Source: Microstegium vimineum (taxonomy: Eukaryota > Streptophyta > Magnoliopsida > Poales > Poaceae). Taken from it: a stretch of 64,000 bases of DNA. The notes below the pieces were generated by a model. That model saw nothing but the letters and a program-made list of their open reading frames with translations, had not been told where the DNA came from and did not search any database. Below are positions 49,501 to 57,943 of this stretch, piece by piece. The stretch lies in the NCBI GenBank assembly GCA_022036555.1, contig CM039120.1:9648179-9712178 (forward strand), given 5' to 3'. Position 1 is the first letter of the stretch. Each line of letters starts with the position of its first letter. The translations under genes and the position numbers were made by a program.

Positions 49501-52154
49501 CTCATGTTTTTTTGACAGATTCGTGGGAGCAAACTGCAGAATCGAATCAGGTATCTTGGATTGCTTTCCAATTCCTTTAGTTCTACTTCCTTCTATGTTT
49601 TTTTTTGAAACATAATTCCTTCTATGGTTTTGCTTTTGTATACCATGTGATGAGTCCATGAATTACTAACCCAATTCGTTTGACATGCTGTCATGCACGA
49701 TTATGTTGGTTCATCATGCTTAGTTCTGTAGTGTATCATTCTTCTTGATTCATGAAAACAAAATGTCAAAGATACTTCTAGGAGATAATTTAGGAAAAGA
49801 AAATGAACAAGTGAGCCTTCATTTATTTATTAAGAAGGGCCTTCATATGTACAGAGATTGTTGTTTACTGCCAATGTGCCTTTGTCATAGATTATTATTA
49901 TTGTCTTTGTAAGCAGAAAACTGATTTGTTGTTCCTCCTGTCTTACAGTGCTTCTCCACCACCTCTCGAAGCTGCATCTCTACCACGTGGGATGGTTACT
50001 ATGCGCTGTGATGTCACTACTTGCAGTTCTTCCCATGTGTCACTCCTTGTTTCTGGTAGCGCACAAACTTGTTTTGATGACCAGGTATATATATTCCTTT
50101 GACCTTGGATAGGTTTTTTGGCCCTGGCGTGCAAAGTCACATGGTACTTTCTTGTCTGTGCAGCTTCTAGAGAGCCACATCAAGAATGAAATTATTGAGA
50201 AGAGCCAGTTACTCCGTGCTCTCTCAAGTAGTGAGGACAAGTTACCATCAAGCGAGCCTCTAACTTCCATGTCCACGGCTTGTGGGGCTTCTACCTTTGA
50301 AGTTTGGATGTCACTTCCTAAGTGGGCAGCACAGGTTTGTTTCTGACATTGTTTGCTTATAATATGCACCTCCTGGAATTTTATGCTGTTTTGATATGAT
50401 CTTTCTTGTATATTTTTTTTCACATATGCAATTCTAGCCTTACATATTGAACCAGTAATGTTCATCTTGAACCTAACATTCTTCTTTGAATGTTCATTTA
50501 GGTCCTGAAGCATCTGGCACCAGATAGACAATACAGGAGCTTGGTTGCACTTGGTATTGGTTGTATAAATGGTACTCCTGTTGCTTCCTTTGAGAGGCAA
50601 GATGCAGACCGTCTTCTTTTCTTTTGCACTAGTCAGTGCAAAGATTTGGCTAATGAAAATGGTCCGTATTTTCATCTGCCAAGATGGTCAGCCTCCCTTA
50701 CCAAGGACAGAACAAAGATGGGTTCAGAATCAAAACAAAATCTGTTGGGTGCAAATGGAGTTTTGGAAGACAAGAAGCATATGATGGAAGGTCCTTCCTC
50801 ATTGTCAGCCGTCAAGTCTAAATTAAAACCTGCAACTATGAGGCCCATTCCTCACTCTCGAAAGCAACAAATGCATCCTTTTATGGGTTTACCTGAAACT
50901 TCCCTTCATGAAACTAGTATTGTGAAGCCAAGCTTGCCAGTTGTGCCAACTGTGAAGCACAATTCAGTTTCTTCTGGTCCAACCATGCATAGAAAATCAA
51001 CATCAGGGCCATCTCATACTCCTTCAGTCATTCAATTGAATCCTCTGCCAATGAAGAAACATGGATGTGATAGGTTGCCTATCCAAGGATGCTCTGAGGT
51101 ACACGTCTTTAACCTTCATGAGTCATGATGATTGATATGGTTCTGTTTTCCAATAATCAGTCTAGAAAGTGATCTGTTCCTTATTTTTTTTTTGTAGGAG
51201 GACTTCTTGAAGGATGTCATGCAGTTTTTAATCCAGAGGGGCCACAATCGACTTGTACCTCAAGGAGGACTAGCTGAATTTCCTGATGCAATCCTTAACG
51301 CCAAGCGTCTTGATCTTTATAACTTGTACAAGGAGGTAATTCTTTGCACTAGTTTACTTATGTGAACTAAGGAGGTCCAATGGTATGTATTATCAGCATG
51401 TCCCTGATAAATATTTTCTTTATTTTTTAGGTGGTGTCTAGAGGTGGATTTTATGTGGGTAATGGCATAAACTGGAAGGGTCAAGTCTTCTCAAAGATGC
51501 GTAACCATACTGCAACAAACCGAATGACTGTATGTATTTATTGTTCAGTTCTCTGATACTTGATTTCTGCCTTCAGCTTTGTGCTGAAGAACAGGAACTC
51601 CTAATGGAATGCCATGTTTGATATGCACTTCTCTGTATATATTTAGGGTGTAGGGAACACATTGAAAAGGCATTACGAAACATACTTATTGGAATATGAG
51701 TTAGCACATGATGATGTGGATGGCGAATGCTGCTTACTTTGTCACAGGTTTGAGGGCATCTTCCTTCAAATCTTCCTGCTTCAATACTAATGTCATGTTA
51801 AAATCTGACAGTAACTTTTATGTAATTCCAGTAGCGCACCTGGAGATTGGGTGAACTGTGGTTTATGTGGTGAATGGGCTCACTTTGGTTGCGACAGACG
51901 ACAAGGACTAGGCACTTTCAAGGTAAGCAATAATATTGATGGTTTGTTGCTCTCACCCTTGCCCAAAATCAATGGCTTGATCTCACCCTTGCCCGAAATC
52001 TCATGAGGTGCTTTACTTACAGGATTATGCTAAGACAGACGGTTTGGAATACATCTGCCCCCACTGTAGCTTAGCAAACTACAAGAAGAAGCCACCACCA
52101 CCAAAAGCAGCTAACGGTTTTTCAAATACATCATCTGTACCACGAAATGTTTAA
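46550..52154 (+). CDS. ARID4: ARID domain plus PHD-type zinc finger protein, ARID4-like
   Basis: Fifteen coding exons: 46550-46714, 46802-46993, 47445-47498, 48098-48186, 48274-48526, 48612-48668, 49519-49550, 49949-50084, 50164-50334, 50502-51098, 51198-51335, 51431-51529, 51647-51747, 51832-51922 and 52023-52154. All introns are GT-AG, phases agree, and they join to 768 aa. Residues 1-580 hold a long plant-specific region beginning MSQIQSFSRNNC. An ARID DNA-binding domain lies at about 583-680 (EEDFLKDVMQFL, GGLAEFPDAIL, YVGNGINWKGQVFSKM). A C4HC3 zinc finger lies at 690-740 with ligands C690, C693, C704, C707, H712, C715, C737 and C740. Known for the family: Arabidopsis ARID4 is a nuclear chromatin protein reported with ARID2/3 in PEAT silencing complexes. 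Length and domain order match, so I infer an intact ortholog. Confidence 0.92.
47717..47937. mobile_element. MITE-like element in intron 3 of the ARID4-like gene
   Basis: The ends GGCCTGTTTGGATC and GACCCAAACAGGGCC are inverted repeats. The interior has further inverted pairs of TCTAGAAT/ATTCTAGA type. I could not fix the target duplication. Splice sites of intron 3 (47499-48097) are undisturbed. Confidence 0.65.
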
Positions 52155-53573
52155 TTTTCTTGTTTTTTTTTCTTTTCCTTTGATCCCATGTTTGTGGGAA
52201 GAAGAGTCATTAGAGTAGAGAATAGGCTGATGGAAAGATGGGCATGGCCTTCAGGGTATGTAGTATTCGATTGTATCATCTCGTTAATTTAGTGGTTATG
52301 AGGTTTATATAGCATGTAACAACTGATAACATAGACAAGTTCCTACAGTAGTTTGTTAGATGCTAGTGTAAGCTTCTTGTTTATATTAATCTCTGCAGTG
52401 TATTTAGTTTCCCTTGTATGGTTTTCCGAAACACTTGACGGAACAGCATGCGAGTGTGAGTCCTTGAAGCTGCTGGGGCCTGACCGGCTGGGGCAAATGA
52501 TGCTTTTCTTTTTCCTGTGACTCATGGACCTTAAAATTGGACCGAATTGCAATGGACCCTCGAAACATTGGATAAATTGAACTCATGGACCTTAAAGTTG
52601 GACCAAATTGGAACCCTTCGGAACATTGGATAAATAATGCTAAGAGCATGTGTAGCGGTGGCCTCTAAGGCCGTGTTTGGTAATCCTCCGACAGAGTAGC
52701 TGAAGACGCAATGGAGAGAAGCGCTTCTGGAGGAGGTGGAGGAGCTGGAGCTATTTTACACTGAGGGGCGGTTTGGAGCGTTCTGCAGAGCTGATGCTGT
52801 TTGGGAGAACTTCCTAGTTGCTAGACACATTTTTCAGAGCTTCCTAGCTGCTGAGTGCATTTTTTTAGAGAAAAGTGATTCTTTGCTGATTATGTGAAGT
52901 GGTTCTTTGCTGAGTTACCCAATATATAAATATTGGTGATAGATTATTCGGAGACTGATGGAGATGTTCTTAGAGTATGTTTTTTTCTTCTTGCCACAAC
53001 AATTAGGGTAGAGACTCTGTTTTAGCCTTTTAGGTCCTTGTGAAGGTGATTATGTCATTCTGTTTTCCAGAGTTCTCCATCTGTTTTAGCCTTTTAGGTC
53101 CTTGTTTCCACAAAAATTAGGGTAGAGACTCTGTTTTATCGCTTTGTATGTGTCCCTCAACCATCGGAATTCTCGATACTGGATAGCCATAAGTTGGGCC
53201 GCCTAACACATATTCTGCGGCCCATTTTTTAAGTGGGCTCACTTTCGTCAACTTTCTGAGAATCGGTCGAAATTGTTGGCTACGCCTACCCGCAACAATC
53301 GTGAATACGTGTCACATTGGTTCAGAAAAAAAATAAAATGAATACGTGTCACTGATACATTGCCTGGACACACGTAAACGAGGGATGTCGTTGACATAAT
53401 GACATGTAATATGAGTATTTTTTGTTTTTTATTTGAAATTGCTGATTCAGGTAAACATTGCCACCCATGGTGATGGATGATGACACTTTATTACTTATCG
53501 CCGCCGAATGACTAAACTAGCTAGCTAGCCAGCGGCTATAAAACATTATTGCAGTACATATATAGTTTCTTCA
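52155..53573. other. Intergenic region between two tail-to-tail genes
   Basis: No gene seen. It contains the 3' UTR of the ARID4-like gene and the 3' end of the gamma-prolamin gene. A short duplication of text of the form ATGGACCTTAAA-TTGGACC lies near 52526 and 52575, and a repeat of TTTTAGCCTTTTAGGTCCTTG lies near 53020 and 53082. A GGCCGTGTTTGG sequence at about 52671 looks like one end of a MITE, but I found no partner. Confidence 0.5.
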
Positions 53574-54164
53574 TCAGTAGGGGACACCGCCGGCGGCAGC
53601 GTTGCAAGGGCAGGGAGTTGTCTGCCCCAGACCGCACATCGCCGTCAGTTGCTGCGCTATTTGCGACGCCAATATCGCCGCGAGGGGTTGGTGCGGCTGC
53701 TGCTGCTGGATGGACTCCAGGACAGCGCTGAAGGTCGCCTGGTTCCGGTGCAGCGGCTCCACCTGCCTGATCTGCTGGCAACACTGCTGCCGCAACGTCT
53801 GGCACTGTGGTGAGCAGTAGGGCGTCGCCGTCGGGCTGCACTGATGCCTCACGAACTCGATGCACTGGCCCAGCATCGGCGGGATGCCGCAGCTTCCGTG
53901 CTGCTGGCACGGGCTTGGATGGTGCGGTTGGCATGGGCATGGATGTGGCTGCTGAGGCCGGTGCGGTTGAGTTGGGTAGTGGCATGGTGGTGGCACATGA
54001 ACCGGCGGCGGCATATGAACCGGTGGTGGCAGATGCACCGGCGGTGGGAGATGTGGTGGCGGATGAGGTGTCTGGCAGCCGCAGCCGCCGCTTGTAAGAA
54101 TGGAGGTGGCAGTGGCACTCGAAGCGAGAGCCAGGAGAGCGAGGGCAACGAGCAACACCTTCAT
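53574..54164 (-). CDS. Gamma-prolamin (27-kDa gamma-zein/gamma-kafirin type seed storage protein)
   Basis: Intronless, 196 aa. Residues 1-19 are a signal peptide (MKVLLVALALLALASSATA). The mature protein starts with a Cys-containing segment (GGCGC), followed by a short Pro-rich repeat: one PPPHL and three PPPVH-type units (PPPVHL, PPPVHM, PPPVHV). A Pro/His/Gln/Cys linker follows (PCPC, SPCQQ). The C-terminal Cys-rich domain has the family motifs QCSPTATPYCSPQC, LRQQCC and QIAQQLTAMCGL. The end is AAAGGVPY. Known for the family: gamma-prolamins are made in the endosperm ER, are disulfide cross-linked, and initiate and coat protein bodies. Maize 27-kDa gamma-zein has eight hexapeptide repeats, so this protein is shorter in that domain. 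The gene is intact, with TATA, prolamin-box and bZIP motifs upstream. Confidence 0.95.
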   Translation of the reverse strand: MKVLLVALALLALASSATATSILTSGGCGCQTPHPPPHLPPPVHLPPPVHMPPPVHVPPPCHYPTQPHRPQQPHPCPCQPHHPSPCQQHGSCGIPPMLGQCIEFVRHQCSPTATPYCSPQCQTLRQQCCQQIRQVEPLHRNQATFSAVLESIQQQQPHQPLAAILASQIAQQLTAMCGLGQTTPCPCNAAAGGVPY

Positions 54165-54276
54165 GGTGTCGAGTTCTTCTCTGTTCTTGAGTAATAGATA
54201 AATAAGTTAATAAGTAGGCTGAAATGAAGACTAGTGGTGGTGATGGAGATGGAGAAGTTCGCAGGCGTTCGAGGGT

Positions 54277-54284
54277 TATTTATA
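54277..54284 (-). promoter_or_regulatory. TATA box of the gamma-prolamin gene
   Basis: On the minus strand this is TATAAATA, about 113 bp upstream of the start codon. That leaves a 5' UTR of roughly 80 nt, typical for zein-type genes. Confidence 0.8.
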
Positions 54285-54531
54285 GCTTCGATCAGCACAC
54301 TTTTTTTTCTTGTGTTTCTGTGCGCTACCGATGGCTGTAGCTTCTTCTCCAGTACTTGCCAGATTTTATATGACTCATCATTCACTTTATGTAGCATGTG
54401 AAGGTTCATTTGGATTCATTCCCGTACTTTTGCGTGGCTCATTTTGTTGCCTTTTACAGGTTGTTGATCTACGTACGTATAACGTGTTATTAGATATAGC
54501 TGATATATATATGCATGGCTTTGTAATTTCA

Positions 54532-54546
54532 CTTTACACGTCAAGG
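54532..54546 (-). promoter_or_regulatory. Prolamin box joined to an ACGT bZIP site
   Basis: On the minus strand this reads CCTTGACGTGTAAAG: the prolamin box TGTAAAG overlaps a GACGTG core. It lies about 250 bp upstream of the TATA box. In 27-kDa gamma-zein promoters this pair is bound by the DOF factor PBF1 and by bZIP factors. Related sequences occur at 54713-54725 and 54802-54816. Confidence 0.8.
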
Positions 54547-54652
54547 ATCATTGTCCTCTGCGGCCTACTTTGTTTTTTTTTTCTTGATGAAACTAGTATG
54601 AGTTGTTTTGTTTGTGATGTCGTGTGAGCTATTAGCATACATCAGATCAGCA

Positions 54653-54666
54653 TGACTCATGAGTCA
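54653..54666. promoter_or_regulatory. Palindromic double GCN4-like motif
   Basis: TGACTCATGAGTCA is a perfect 14-bp palindrome made of two TGASTCA motifs, about 490 bp upstream of the gamma-prolamin start codon. GCN4 motifs are bound by Opaque2-type endosperm bZIP factors. An RY-type CATGCA follows at 54668-54673. Confidence 0.65.
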
Positions 54667-54712
54667 CCATGCATTTTATTGTATACGGAGACATTTTTTT
54701 TTTGACCCAATC

Positions 54713-54816
54713 CCTTGACGTGCAATTTTGTGAGTTGTTATGGATAACACCGCCAATTCATAGAGCTTTACATGCCAATGGTCGTTCCGTGTTCCTCATC
54801 GCTTTACGTGTCAAGG
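54713..54816. promoter_or_regulatory. Two further CCTTGAC-ACGT motifs in the gamma-prolamin promoter
   Basis: CCTTGACGTGCAA lies at 54713-54725 on the plus strand. CCTTGACACGTAAAG lies at 54816-54802 on the minus strand. Both resemble the prolamin-box/ACGT unit at 54532-54546, giving three copies in about 285 bp. Confidence 0.5.
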
Positions 54817-54920
54817 TTACCCGTGGATCGAGCAACCTACTGGTATCTTCCAACAAGAATGTTGCTATTCCGTAAGACAGACAGGTGGTGGTGCCTTGAG
54901 AGTGTGAGACCGGTTATAAT

Positions 54921-56180
54921 CACTAGTAGAAAAAAGCTCTACGACGGCGGGTGGCCTAAATTTTTTACATATGGTTTTCGTTACCAAACGCATGTGAAAA
55001 TAAAATGCACAGTCGGTTTTCTTAACCTGTAGAAATACATGATTTCTATAGACGGATTTCTTAAGAAAACCATATATAGAAATCGATTTTTACCGGCGGT
55101 TCCTCAATAAATCCGCTGGTACAAATAATTGGACACTGATTTTTTGATTTTTGTAAACGTCATCGGAAGGAAAAACTTCCTAAATAAAAGTTATAGATCT
55201 CAAAAAGTTATGAAACTTTGTAACTTACAACTTTATCATTTGAAATCATCTTGTCATCGAAAACTACGTTCGAATTTGTCAAATTTGAAATTCAAATTTT
55301 TGTAAACGACCTCGGATGGAAAAACTTCCTAAATAAGAGTTGTAGATCTCGAAAAGTTATGAAACTTTATAGCATACAACTTTTTCATTTGAATTCGTTT
55401 AGTGGCTCAAACAATCATTTTACACTCGGTTCAGTATATAATGTGAGGAACTAAAACATAATCTGGACACAAGTGACATATGAGTGGAGTGGTAGACGAG
55501 TTAACGCGCGAGGTTGAGGCGGTTTGAATCACTGCGAGTGCAACATGGGTGGGGGTGGTTTATTTTTCTATTCTATTTTTAAAACCGATTTGTGGATAGC
55601 CATTTCTACATGCGGTTTTTGTTTTTTTTTCTATTTTAAAAACCCGATTTCTGGACAGCCATTTCTGCATGCGATCCCTTAAGAAAACCGCCTATAAAAA
55701 TCAATTTTTACACGCAGTTCTCAAGAAACCGACCGTAAAAATGACCCATTTATACATGCCTTTTGGGCGGGCGGTTGGGGTGGTTTATTTTTCTATTCTA
55801 TTTTAAAAACCTGATTTTTGGACAGCCATTGTTATAGGCGGTTTTCATTTTTTTCTATTTTAAAAATATAGACAGTTCTCAAGAAACCACCCGTAAAAAT
55901 GACCCATTTCTACAGGCCTTTAGGGCAGGCGGTTGGGGTGGTTTATTTTTCTATTCTATTTTAAAAACCCGATTTCTGGGCAGCCATTTCTACATGTGGT
56001 TTTCGGTTTTTTTTCTACTTTAAAAATCTGATTTCTGGACAGTCATTTCTGCAGGCGGTTCCTTAAGAAAACCATCCGTAAAAATGACCTATTTCCATAG
56101 GCCTTTAGGGCAGGCGGTTCGAAAAAACACCCGTAGAAATGGGTTTCGAATCGTCTGTATAGTATCGTTTTGTACTAGTG
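54921..56180. mobile_element. Non-autonomous CACTA (En/Spm-type) element
   Basis: It starts CACTAGTAGAAAA and ends TTTTGTACTAGTG, an inverted pair of CACTA type. The 3-bp flanks AAT and AAC differ by one base. The interior has several tandem copies of a block containing CCGATTTCTGGACAGCCATT followed by a GCGGTTTT-like word (near 55580, 55645, 55805, 55965 and 56030), which fits the subterminal repeats to which CACTA transposase binds. No transposase ORF is present. It lies just upstream of the gamma-prolamin promoter elements. Confidence 0.8.
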
Positions 56181-56732
56181 AACGCGCCCTACATACTATG
56201 TGCTACCCCTGAGTTGTGTAGTTCGAGGTTGCCCAATACGCGGTGGTAGGCAATAATGCTCCTTTTGCAGTCAGCACAACGTGGTTATTTGGTTATGGCA
56301 CCGGCCGAGCACGCCTCGCCGAGCACGTCCGAGGCGCTTCCAAATTAAGAGAGCTACTAATATCATGCTCGTGCGTTGTTACGGGATAACCAAACTTATA
56401 TACTAAAAACACATGCTCGTATATCGCATCATAATATAACATTATTGTAAAAACCTATATATATGTTAAAATGACAAAACTAAAAAACAAATTAAGTTAT
56501 ATTAACATAGTCGCGAACAACACATGGTCTTAGTTTTGTTCTTTTTAGTTGCAGAAGATAGGAGATATTGGTTGTTCGATTTTAGGAGTGCGCATGATTT
56601 ATTTTTTTTGCCTCCGCATATCAACCAATATTCATTTATCACTAATAATTCACTCGTTGTTTTGTTATTTGAAATACATCTCTCTATACAATATAATAAC
56701 CCGAACATAATTAATAGGATTCAGTTTACACG
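56181..56732. other. Intergenic sequence, no gene seen
   Basis: AT-rich apart from a GC-rich patch at about 56300-56340 with a small CGCCTCG/CGAGGCG stem-loop. The part next to 56733 may be a 3' UTR carried along with the GH32 gene fragment. Confidence 0.5.
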
Positions 56733-56933
56733 TTAGATTGCGATACAATCATAGTCGTCATCCCCAACAACATTCACAGTCGTCGCGATGAGCTCCCATG
56801 CCTCGAGCTTGGACACCTTCACCGTGTCCGTGCCATTGTTGAACACGAACATGTGTCTATTGCTCGTCTCCGCGTGCTCAGGGTACACTCGAGCCGTGAT
56901 GCACATCCTCCCTTAAGCTCCGAAGCTCTCCAC
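56733..56933 (-). pseudogene. C-terminal fragment of a GH32 invertase/fructosyltransferase-type gene
   Basis: On the minus strand, starting at 56933, the reading VESFGA is followed by an in-frame TAA (56915-56913) and then CITARVYPEHAE, MFVFNNGT, KLEAWEL and a stop at 56735-56733. The order VESFG...RVYP...FNN is the end of the C-terminal beta-sandwich of plant GH32 enzymes such as acid invertases. Only about 66 codons remain, without the N-terminal catalytic part. The fragment abuts the U-box/ARM fragment at about 56934-56937 with no spacer, in the same orientation, but the longest ORF through both reads the GH32 part in the wrong frame. It is not functional. Confidence 0.75.
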
Positions 56934-57943
56934 CACCGCAGCACCCTCACGGCCTTGTCCGTGGCCACCTCCGACACCCTCATCGCCTTCCTGCCCACGG
57001 CCGCCACACCGGCGCCGTGCGCCTCCAGGTCGGCGCGCCCCTCCACGCACCCGCACAGGCGGTCCTGCGCCGCCAGGAGCAGCTCGCACGCGCCGCGGCG
57101 CCGCTCCGCCCTGTCGTCGAACAGCATGTCGACGAGCACGAGCACGACGCCAGCGTCCACCGCCTTGACGCGGTTGCGTCCCCACGACGCCGTGCGCACG
57201 AGCATGTGCAACGCCGCCTTGGTCGTGGGCCTTGGCACCGACGCCCTGTCGCGGAGCAGCTCCACGGCCTCCCTGAACACCTCCTCCGGGAGGGACGCCA
57301 GCCTGGTGGGCGGCAGCGCGACGGTCACGCGATCCAGGAGCAACGGTGCAGCGCCACGCGGTGCCCTTGACGTGGCGCTGCACCGCTGCAACGCGGAGAC
57401 GAGCGCCAAGACCAGCGCCTCGTCGTTCGTCTCCTCGACGCGGCGCGGGGACTCATCCGGGACTTGGAGCGAGGAGATGACCTCGAGCGCCTCGTCGCGG
57501 ACGGCGACTGTGGTTTCTGGCTTCTTGGCGTTGTTGGCGGACGCCGCGAACACCGTGAACAAGACGTCCACCGCGTCGGGGATGGCGGCGACAAGCTTCA
57601 GGTTGCGGTCGCTCTCAGCCGCCACATCCCTGTCGCTCTCAGCCGCCACGTCCCTGAGGTCGCGCAGCGCGGCGAGGAGCTCCTGCGGCGCCGATGACCC
57701 GACGACGTGGACCCGCGAGATGAGCGCAGCGACGGCGGCACAGTTATCGGCGTGGGGCTTGGGAGTGTATTCGACGCAGTCGATGACACCATTGGTGGCG
57801 TGGAGCGTGAAGCAGGACTGGATGAGGCGACACAACGTGTGGTTGGGCGTGGGGTCGCAGTGCTGCTTGGTGAGCGGACAGGTGTCAGCGGTGAGGAGCC
57901 AACGCTCGATGCTGTCACGTCGTAGGTGATGCCAGTGGGGAGC
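56934..57943 (-). pseudogene. Truncated U-box/ARM-repeat E3 ligase gene (PUB22/23 type)
   Basis: A 391-codon open frame (57994-56819) spans this fragment. The first 17 or so codons come from LTR-like sequence and the last 39 or so from the GH32 fragment. Between them lie the second half of a U-box (SIERWLLTADTCPLTKQ, TPNHTLCRLIQ) and an ARM-type region (RDEALEVISSLQ, REAVELLRDRAS, VSEVATDKAVRVLR). The first half of the U-box, with the CPI motif, is missing. Where the family has TGITYDR, the frame reads HWHHLRR because of an extra C and a lost C 17 bases apart. A 24-bp tandem duplication (VAAESDRD twice) lies near 57608-57655. Family members are single-exon ubiquitin ligases in stress and immune signalling. 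With the U-box damaged and both ends lost, I call it a pseudogene. Confidence 0.8.

Noticed and set aside
53807..54194. ORFs antisense to the gamma-prolamin gene
   Set aside because: They are complements of the Pro/His/Gln-rich repeat region. The minus-strand gene has a signal peptide, family motifs and promoter.
56300..56345. Possible Helitron 3' end (CGCCTCG/CGAGGCG hairpin) next to the chimeric gene fragments
   Set aside because: No CTRR terminus follows at the right distance on either strand, and no matching 5' TC end was found.
56853..57929. 358-codon ORF on the plus strand
   Set aside because: It is the antisense shadow of the GC-rich U-box/ARM fragment. The minus-strand reading has family motifs and this one has none.
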